Assembly: GCA_903822175.1 (NCBI GenBank)
Contig: CAIJOB010000004.1
Span: 62,001 to 126,000, forward strand
Reading direction: 5' to 3'
DNA: 64,000 bases
Source: an uncultured Alphaproteobacteria bacterium
GTDB taxonomy: Bacteria; Pseudomonadota; Alphaproteobacteria; Caulobacterales; Caulobacteraceae
The notes below the pieces were generated by a model. The model worked only from the letters and a program-made list of their open reading frames with translations, searched no databases and had not been told where the DNA came from. Shown here one piece after another: positions 58,449 through 64,000 of the stretch (position 1 is the stretch's first letter; every line of letters begins with the position of its first letter). The position numbers and the translations under genes were made by a program.

Positions 58449-58880
58449 CAGGGTCTCTATTTCGACGAACTCGCCGTGGGCCAGACCGCCGAGGTCAGCC
58501 ATGTGGTCGGCGCCGCCGACATCGAGGCCTTCGCCGCGGTCTCCGGCGACCATAATCCCGTGCACATGGACGAGGCCTACGCCAAGACCACAACCTTCGG
58601 CGGGCGGATCGCCCACGGCATGCTGTCGGCGGCCTATATCTCGGCGGTGCTGGGCAACGACCTGCCGGGGCCGGGCGCGATCTATCTGTCGCAATCCCTG
58701 CGCTTCCGCCGCCCAGTGAAGATCGGCGATCCGGTCACCGCCCGCGTCACCGTCAAGGCGCTGGACGAGGCCAAGGGCCACGCGACCTTCGAGACCGTCT
58801 GCATCGTCAACGGCAAGACCGTGGTCGACGGCGAGGCCCTGATCATGGTTCCCCAAAGAGGCGGTAAGGCGGGCGCATGA
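58446..58880 (+). CDS. MaoC family (R)-enoyl-CoA hydratase-like protein
   Basis: A 144-aa hot-dog-fold protein. The hydratase motif is A-V-S-G-D-H-N-P-V-H (about 32-41), with the catalytic Asp and His, then G-R-I-A-H-G-M-L near 56. The rest is standard: L-R-F-R-R-P-V-K-I-G-D-P-V-T near 82. Members of this length act like PhaJ, the (R)-specific enoyl-CoA hydratase that feeds polyhydroxyalkanoate synthesis, or in fatty-acid breakdown. The TTG start is set by GGGGAG. Its TGA overlaps the ribF ATG (ATGA), so translation is coupled. Confidence 0.9.
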   Translation: MQGLYFDELAVGQTAEVSHVVGAADIEAFAAVSGDHNPVHMDEAYAKTTTFGGRIAHGMLSAAYISAVLGNDLPGPGAIYLSQSLRFRRPVKIGDPVTARVTVKALDEAKGHATFETVCIVNGKTVVDGEALIMVPQRGGKAGA

Positions 58881-59830
58881 CCCGCCGCCTTCGCCTCATC
58901 AAGGGCTGGAAGGACCTGCCGGCGGAGGATCGCGGGGCGGCGCTCGCCATGGGCAACTTCGACGGCGTCCACCGCGGCCACCAGCAGGTGATCGCGCTCG
59001 CCGCGCGCGCCGCCGGCGAGCTGGGCGCGCCGCTCGGCGTCATCACGTTTGACCCGCACCCGCGCGTCTATTTTCGCCCCGAGGAGCCCGCCTTCCTGCT
59101 GATGAAGGCCGACCAGCAGGCCCGCGCGCTCGAGGCGCTCGGCGTCGACATCCTCTACGTCCTGCCGCTCACCGCCGAGCTCGCCCAGATGACCGACCGC
59201 GAGTTCGCCCAGACCGTGCTGCATGAGGGCCTTGGCGCCCGCCACGTCGCCGTCGGCTTCGACAACTCCTTCGGAAAGAACCGCACCGGCAGCCCGGAAA
59301 CCATGGCCGCCTACGGGATTGAGATGGGCTTCGGCGTCTCGATCGCCCAGGCCGTCGAGGACGGCGCCGGCGAGAAGTTCTCCTCCACCCACGTGCGCGA
59401 CGCCCTGCGCGACGGCCATCCCGAGGTCGCCGCGGCGATCCTGGGCCGCCCCTTCGCCATCGAAGGCGTCGTGCAGCGCGGCCGCCAACTCGGCCGCAAG
59501 CTCGGCTTCCCCACCGCCAATGTGGCGCTCGGCGACTATGTGATCCCGCGGTTCGGCGTCTACGCCACCCGCACGCGGCTGCCGGACGGCCGCGATATTC
59601 CGGGTGTCGCCAACATCGGCATCAATCCGACCATCGAGGGCGTGCGTGCGCCCCTGCTCGAGGTCTGGCTCTTCGACTTCGACGAGGACATCTACGACCA
59701 GGTCATCGAGACCGACCTGATCGCCTTCCTGCGCCCCGAGCTGAAGTTCGACGGCCTGGAGACCATGACCGTCCAGGTCATGAAGGACGCCAAACAGGCC
59801 CGCGACCTGTTGATACCGGACTTCGACTAG
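58877..59830 (+). CDS. ribF: bifunctional riboflavin kinase / FAD synthetase
   Basis: A 317-aa enzyme that makes FMN and FAD from riboflavin. The N-terminal FAD synthetase domain has M-G-N-F-D-G-V-H-R-G-H-Q near 27 (the H-x-G-H nucleotidyltransferase motif) and F-D-P-H-P near 55. S-S-T-H-V-R lies near 170, and the C-terminal riboflavin kinase domain has G-R-x-L-G-F-P-T-A-N near 204 and V-Y-A-T near 222. Order and length are typical. It overlaps the MaoC gene by 4 nt. Many flavoenzymes in the window depend on its product. Confidence 0.96.
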   Translation: MTRRLRLIKGWKDLPAEDRGAALAMGNFDGVHRGHQQVIALAARAAGELGAPLGVITFDPHPRVYFRPEEPAFLLMKADQQARALEALGVDILYVLPLTAELAQMTDREFAQTVLHEGLGARHVAVGFDNSFGKNRTGSPETMAAYGIEMGFGVSIAQAVEDGAGEKFSSTHVRDALRDGHPEVAAAILGRPFAIEGVVQRGRQLGRKLGFPTANVALGDYVIPRFGVYATRTRLPDGRDIPGVANIGINPTIEGVRAPLLEVWLFDFDEDIYDQVIETDLIAFLRPELKFDGLETMTVQVMKDAKQARDLLIPDFD

Positions 59831-59843
59831 GGCGCGCCGTCAG

Positions 59844-60227
59844 CTAGCGGAACCAGCCACCCGCCGGACACCAGCGGTAAGCCGTCGCGCCATGCCCGTC
59901 GTCCTTGCCGACCCGCACCTCGGTCGCCGAGATGATCGCATAGGTCGAAGTCGTCGTGGACGGCTGGGCTGGCGTGCCGTCACCTAGCGCCGAACAGGTT
60001 TCGCGCACCGTGTAGGTCTGCCCGCTTTGCGCCACGATATCGGACCGGCACTGAGACGCATGCGGATAGCTGAAGGCCTTGCCATCGTAGTGGAACAGCG
60101 ACGCCAGCGGCGCGTCGCTGCACGACTGGCCCATCGTCACGAAGGTTCCCCGCCTGAGCGGCAGGGATGCGGCCTGGGCCGTGGTGGCGATCAGCGCAAC
60201 CAGCGGCAGCGCGCGTAGCCAGATCAT
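59844..60227 (-). CDS. small secreted protein of unknown function
   Basis: A 127-aa exported protein. The signal peptide (M-I-W-L-R-A-L-P-L-V-A-L-I-A-T-T-A-Q-A) is cut near residue 19. The mature part has four Cys (S-C-S-D-A-P, Q-C-R-S-D, E-T-C-S-A-L, R-W-C-P-A-G) in positions that allow two disulfides. The middle S-L-F-H-Y-D-G-K-A-F-S-Y-P is aromatic and basic. No family is recognised. ATG 60227 is preferred (AGGGA upstream); ATG 60242 is an alternative with GAGG upstream. It is convergent with ribF and divergent from the amidohydrolase. Confidence 0.7.
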   Translation of the reverse strand: MIWLRALPLVALIATTAQAASLPLRRGTFVTMGQSCSDAPLASLFHYDGKAFSYPHASQCRSDIVAQSGQTYTVRETCSALGDGTPAQPSTTTSTYAIISATEVRVGKDDGHGATAYRWCPAGGWFR

Positions 60228-60431
60228 CGGTCGTTCCCTCATCGCGAGCCTCGCTTCTAGGTGAGGTGCGTGAAGAAACCCTGGGTCCCAGGCGCGTTCC
60301 CTGCGCCCGCCGGTGAGTCTTGAGCTTTGCTGCTCGTTGGCTCGCCACGCCCACGAGATTTTGTTTGTAAGCAGGACTGATCGCAGGGGATAGTGCGCAC
60401 CTAGGCCGCCAATAGCCTTACGAGGACGCCG

Positions 60432-61553
60432 ATGCCTTACGCCCAGGGACGCATCTATCACGACGCCGACAGCCACCTGATGGAGCCGGCCGACTGGCTG
60501 GTCCCCTTCGCCGAGGGGGCCATGAAGGACCGGCTGCTGCGGCATGATCCGCCCTCGACCCGCCCGCCGGTGATCGCGCCGAAGGAAAAGGTCATCGAGG
60601 GCCTGATCGCCGGACCCAAGGGCCGCCTCGCCTACGGCGCCTGCGACCCAGCCGAGCGCACCCGCGCCCTGGACGAGCTGGGGTTCGCGAGCCAGCTGGT
60701 GTTCCCGACCTCGGCGCTTAGGCCCTTCCGCACCTCGTCAGACATAGACGTCGTCTATGCCGGGACCCGCGCCGCCAATCGCGCCATGGCCGACTTCTGC
60801 CGCGACCCGCGGCTGATCGGCGTCGCCTACGTCCCGCTAAACGATCCGGCGCGCTCGCTGGAAGAGGCGCAGGAGGCGATCCGCCTGGGCTGCGGCGCCA
60901 TTTGGACGCCCTCGACCCCGGCCGGTGAGCGCTCGCCCGGCCACCCGGATCTCGACCCGTTCTGGAAACTGCTGGCCACCAAGCGCATCCCGTTTGTGCT
61001 GCACATCGGCGCCGGCTCGCGGGTCCTGCCGCAGGCCTATATCAACAACGGCCGCGCGCCCTCGCCCGACCTGCACGGCGGCGGCGAGAACCTGCGGTTC
61101 AAGGACTACGTGGTCCTGCCGCACTCCGCCGAGATGTTCCTGGCCGCCCTGCTCTACGACGGGGTCTTCGACCGCATCCCCGAGCTGCGCGGCGGGGTGA
61201 TCGAATACGGCGCCTATTGGGTGCCGGGATTCCTGCGCCAGATGGACATGGGCGCGCGCAGCTTCGGACGCACTGACCCCTATCTGCAGGCGCTCTCGGC
61301 CAAGCCGTCCGAGATCATCCGCCGGCACGTGAAGTTCACGCCCTTCCCCGGCGAGGACGCCGGCTACCTGATCAAGGACTCGGGCGCTGACCTCTACATG
61401 TTCTCCAGCGACTACCCGCACCCGGAGGGCACCAACGACCCGATCGGCCGCTTCGAGCGCACCTTTACCGACCTCTCCGACGCCGACCGCGAGCTGTTCT
61501 ATTCGAAGAACTTCGAGCAGATGTTGGGGATCACCGAGCCGGTGACCGCCTGA
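60432..61553 (+). CDS. amidohydrolase family (amidohydrolase 2) protein
   Basis: A 373-aa TIM-barrel metal-dependent hydrolase of the amidohydrolase-2 group. It begins I-Y-H-D-A-D-S-H-L-M-E-P, the D/H pair of strand 1. Later come L-H-I-G-A-G-S-R near 193, an S-D-Y-P-H-P-E-G stretch near 334 (the final metal Asp), and L-F-Y-S-K-N-F-E-Q-M at the end. This type includes decarboxylases and hydrolases of aromatic or cyclic compounds; the substrate is unknown. GAGGA lies 5 nt before the ATG. The pectinesterase gene starts 10 nt after its stop, so the two may be one transcript. Confidence 0.9.
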   Translation: MPYAQGRIYHDADSHLMEPADWLVPFAEGAMKDRLLRHDPPSTRPPVIAPKEKVIEGLIAGPKGRLAYGACDPAERTRALDELGFASQLVFPTSALRPFRTSSDIDVVYAGTRAANRAMADFCRDPRLIGVAYVPLNDPARSLEEAQEAIRLGCGAIWTPSTPAGERSPGHPDLDPFWKLLATKRIPFVLHIGAGSRVLPQAYINNGRAPSPDLHGGGENLRFKDYVVLPHSAEMFLAALLYDGVFDRIPELRGGVIEYGAYWVPGFLRQMDMGARSFGRTDPYLQALSAKPSEIIRRHVKFTPFPGEDAGYLIKDSGADLYMFSSDYPHPEGTNDPIGRFERTFTDLSDADRELFYSKNFEQMLGITEPVTA

Positions 61554-61563
61554 GCCCGGCCCG

Positions 61564-63048
61564 ATGAACCGCGCCCTCCGCCGCCTCGTCTGGCTGGCGC
61601 TGTGGCTGACGCTCATGCCCCTGGCCGCGAGCGCTCAGGGCGTGCGGCTGTTCCCAACCAACGGCGCGACGGGGGTCAATCCCGACAGCCATCTGCAGCT
61701 CACCTTCGCCGCCCCGCCGAGCGTCGGGACTTCGGGCAGGATCACGATCACCGACGCGGCGGACGGCGCGGTCGTCGACACCCTGGACCTCAGCCTCCCG
61801 GCCTCGCCAAATCCCACCGGACGCCTGCCCAACCCCGACGGCGCCACGCGCTCGCCGCCGCCACCCGCGCCGGCCGGGCCGGACCAGCCCGGCTACCAGT
61901 TCACCCAGATCGGCGGGGTCTATTTCCACTTCTTCCCGGTGATCGTGCACGGGACCACCGCCACCATCTATCCGCACAACAACCGCCTGAAGTACGGCCA
62001 CCGCTATGTGGTGACGATGGACGCCTCCGTGCTGACCGGCGGCGGCTTCGTTCCGCCCAAGACCTGGAGCTTCACCACCAAGCCCGCGCCGCCCAAGGCC
62101 GACGCCAGCCGCCTCATCGTCTCCGCCGATGGCAAAGGTGACTTCTCCACCGTCCAAGGTGCCCTCGACTTCGCCCCGGCCGAGTCCGCGAAGCCGGTGA
62201 CCGTCTTCATCCGCAACGGCCACTACGAGGAGATCGTCTACCTCAAGGGCAAATCGAACCTGATCCTGAAGGGCGAGAGCCGGAACGGCGTCACCGTCGG
62301 CTACGCCAACAACAGCGCCTTCAACCGCACGCGCCCGGCCTTCACGGTCACCGACGCTCACGACGTCGAGCTCTCCAACTTCACCATCCAGAACTATTTC
62401 ATCGGCCAGGCCGAGGCCCTGCTGGTGCGCGGCGAGCGCGTGGTCCTCGACCACATGACGCTGAAGGGCTCGGGCGACGCCTTCACCACCTACGGCACGA
62501 TCTACATGGCCGACAGCAAGCTCACCGGCGACGGCGACACCATCCTGGCCTACGCCGCCCTCTACTGCCTGCGCTGCGAGATCGCCTCGGTCGGCCCCTT
62601 CGTCTGGCCCCGCACGCCGAGGGGCAGCCACGGCAACGTCTTCGTGGACTCCAAATTCGTCTATCTCGACAGGCCGCTCCCCTGGTCGATCACGCCCGCG
62701 ACGCCGCAGGGCCGCAAGACCGAGGGCGTCCTGATCCGCCTGCCGCGCAACGGTCCGGCCGGCTCGGCCACCGCCAACTTCCCCTACGCCGAGATGGTGC
62801 TGATCGATTGCAGGACCGACGGCGTGCCGGCGGAAGGCTGGGGCCCGGTCGAGGATCAGCCCGCCTTCGACTGGTCGAACCTGCGCCTCTGGGAGTTCAA
62901 CACCACCGACCTGGCTGGCCGCCCCATCGACATGGCCAAACGCCATCCCGCCACGAAGCGCCTGACCCTGCCGGCGGACGCCCAGACCATCGCCGACTAC
63001 CGCCGGCCGGACTATGTGCTTGGCGGCTGGCGGCCGGTGGTGCGGTAG
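61564..63048 (+). CDS. secreted pectinesterase-family protein
   Basis: A 494-aa exported protein. The signal peptide is cut near A-A-S-A-Q (residue 24). An Ig-like bacterial domain fills about 25-175 (G-V-R-L-F-P-T-N-G-A-T-G-V-N-P-D near 26, and W-S-F-T-T-K near 170). A right-handed parallel beta-helix of the CE8 pectinesterase type follows: G-K-G-D-F-S-T-V-Q-G-A-L-D near 195, and F-I-R-N-G-H-Y-E-E near 218. Beta-helix repeats follow. It would de-methylate pectin or a related uronate polymer outside the cell. The key CE8 acidic residues lie in diverged surroundings, so activity is likely but not certain. Confidence 0.87.
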   Translation: MNRALRRLVWLALWLTLMPLAASAQGVRLFPTNGATGVNPDSHLQLTFAAPPSVGTSGRITITDAADGAVVDTLDLSLPASPNPTGRLPNPDGATRSPPPPAPAGPDQPGYQFTQIGGVYFHFFPVIVHGTTATIYPHNNRLKYGHRYVVTMDASVLTGGGFVPPKTWSFTTKPAPPKADASRLIVSADGKGDFSTVQGALDFAPAESAKPVTVFIRNGHYEEIVYLKGKSNLILKGESRNGVTVGYANNSAFNRTRPAFTVTDAHDVELSNFTIQNYFIGQAEALLVRGERVVLDHMTLKGSGDAFTTYGTIYMADSKLTGDGDTILAYAALYCLRCEIASVGPFVWPRTPRGSHGNVFVDSKFVYLDRPLPWSITPATPQGRKTEGVLIRLPRNGPAGSATANFPYAEMVLIDCRTDGVPAEGWGPVEDQPAFDWSNLRLWEFNTTDLAGRPIDMAKRHPATKRLTLPADAQTIADYRRPDYVLGGWRPVVR

Positions 63049-63108
63049 GGCGAACAGCCTCTCCTCCGACGCGTTGAGGCCAACGGCCATTTCGCGCGTT
63101 CTCCCCGC

Positions 63109-63699
63109 ATGACCAGCTCCACCGTACCGGACTCCCTGTCCCCGACGCCGATCCTGCCGGCTCATATCGATGAGACGGTGCAGGCCATCGCGCGCCTGCA
63201 CATCGACCACCGGCGCGGCTCGACCGGCCTGCAGCGCACCGTGGAGCGCCTGACACGCTTCTTCAGCCGGCCGCGCGCCGCGGGCCTGCTGGCCGCCGGC
63301 GTAGCGCTATGGATCGCAGTCAACCTTGGCCTGACCGCCGCCGGCGGCAGGGCCTTCGATCCGGCGCCGTTCAACGCCCTTCAAAGCGTGGCCAGTATCG
63401 GCGCACTGTTCATGACCGTCTTCATCCTGGTCACCCAGCGGCGCGAGGACGAGCTCAGTGAACTGCGCGAGCAGCTTACCCTGGAGCTGGCCATGCTGTC
63501 CGAGCACAAGACCGCCAAGCTGATCGAACTGGTCGAGGAACTGCGCCGCGACATGCCCAACGTCCGCGACCGGGCCGACCCCGAGGCCGCCAGCCTCTCG
63601 CAACCGGCCGATCCGGAAGCGGTGCTGGAGGTGCTCAAGGAAAACCAGCTCGACGCCCGCGGCGAGGAGACGGCGACGGCCGCGGCGGTCCTGACCTAG
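63109..63699 (+). CDS. DUF1003 family membrane protein
   Basis: A 196-aa protein with two central helices (about 60-80 and 92-112). The loop G-L-T-A-A-G-G-R-A-F-D-P-A-P-F-N between them and the following T-Q-R-R-E-D-E-L near 110 are the DUF1003 signature. A charged coiled-coil tail (E-L-R-E-Q-L-T-L-E-L-A-M-L-S-E) follows, then a low-complexity end. Function unknown; the family is widespread in the cytoplasmic membrane of bacteria. It starts 60 nt after the pectinesterase gene. Confidence 0.8.
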   Translation: MTSSTVPDSLSPTPILPAHIDETVQAIARLHIDHRRGSTGLQRTVERLTRFFSRPRAAGLLAAGVALWIAVNLGLTAAGGRAFDPAPFNALQSVASIGALFMTVFILVTQRREDELSELREQLTLELAMLSEHKTAKLIELVEELRRDMPNVRDRADPEAASLSQPADPEAVLEVLKENQLDARGEETATAAAVLT

Positions 63700-63724
63700 G
63701 CGGGCGGCTGAACCTCGGGTCGGC

Positions 63725-64000
63725 CTAGCGCACGGCCGAGGCGGTGAGGGTCTTCAGGTCGAACCGGTCGCCGGCCTTCATCAGGTAGTAGTGGCCGCCG
63801 TTCGGCTGCTCCTTGCCGTCGTGGATGAACACGTGGCCGGCGCCCAGCACGTTGAAGCTGGTGGCCTTGACCTCGATGGCGGTCGACTGGTCGATGCCGA
63901 TGCCCAGCAGCTCGGGATGCTTGGCGACCAGCGCGTCCAGGTCGCCCTCGCGGTGGCGCGCAGTGACATGCTGGTCGACGCCGGCGCCCTCGATCAGGCC
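63725..64000 (-). CDS. C-terminus of a cyanophycinase-like (peptidase S51) protein (partial)
   Basis: 91 codons to the TAG at 63727 lie in the window; the rest is beyond the right edge. The part seen starts G-L-I-E-G-A-G-V-D-Q-H-V-T-A-R-H-R-E-G-D-L and has L-L-G-I-G-I-D-Q-S-T-A-I-E-V near 35, then F-N-V-L-G-A-G-H-V. The D-Q-H...R-x-R/H-x-G-R/D-L and G-I-G-I-D-E/Q-x-T-A patterns are typical of cyanophycinase and related type 1 glutamine amidotransferase-like serine peptidases. These cleave cyanophycin or beta-aspartyl peptides. The catalytic Ser would be upstream, outside the window. Confidence 0.8.
   Translation of the reverse strand, partial: GLIEGAGVDQHVTARHREGDLDALVAKHPELLGIGIDQSTAIEVKATSFNVLGAGHVFIHDGKEQPNGGHYYLMKAGDRFDLKTLTASAVR

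Overview
The window looks like a chromosomal segment of a high-GC alphaproteobacterium of the Caulobacteraceae (Caulobacter/Phenylobacterium type). The reasons are the strong G/C preference at third codon positions, the flagellar stator MotA, the cell-cycle response regulator CpdR, the flagellar c-di-GMP regulator TipF, a large TonB-dependent receptor, several PEPxxWA-CTERM proteins, and GGGGGAGG-rich inverted repeats between convergent genes. I see no prophage, insertion sequence, CRISPR array or other mobile element. This is core and near-core chromosome with short operons on both strands.

Layout. 0-10 kb: partial secreted protein, MFS exporter, MotA, lipoprotein, MnmC, DUF6491 protein, TonB-dependent receptor, a 43-aa membrane protein, tRNA-Val(GAC) and CpdR. 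10-16 kb: N-formylglutamate amidohydrolase, a frameshifted TPR/O-GlcNAc-transferase-like gene, an SDR, an sRNA matching the alpha-r8/MmgR type, and TypA. 16-26 kb: small metabolic and housekeeping genes (CHRD protein, hemolysin III, acetyltransferases, aminotransferase, methyltransferases, AraC regulator, cupin, SDR, M20 peptidase). 26-34 kb: a ClpP-like protease next to a GH13 glucosidase, a Rieske oxygenase, and a divergent cell-wall pair (frameshifted L,D-transpeptidase and M15 peptidase). 34-46 kb: acyl-CoA and electron-transfer metabolism (Mcd-type dehydrogenase, cobalamin adenosyltransferase, EtfBA, 3-hydroxybutyryl-CoA dehydrogenase), a PQQ-type sugar dehydrogenase and a tandem TetR pair. 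46-57 kb: sterol desaturase-like protein, nitroreductase, SGNH hydrolase, a DGPF/ECF42 sigma-factor operon, RpiB, a flavin monooxygenase and TipF. 57-64 kb: HAD hydrolase, MaoC hydratase and RibF, amidohydrolase, pectinesterase, DUF1003 protein and a partial S51 peptidase.

How the parts connect. Mcd, EtfBA, Hbd and the adenosyltransferase would fit C4/C5 acyl-CoA oxidation or the ethylmalonyl-CoA pathway, although they are not one operon. The ECF42 sigma factor and its DGPF partner sit behind a TGTCGA-N17-CGAC promoter. The same promoter, in the same spacing, stands 11 kb away in front of a DUF1801 gene, which suggests a small regulon. The most notable non-coding items are the sRNA at 13385-13465, four fold-back elements that all lie at tail-to-tail gene junctions, and several convergent genes whose stop codons overlap by exactly 4 nt. 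Two genes carry apparent single-base deletions; these may be real lesions or assembly errors.
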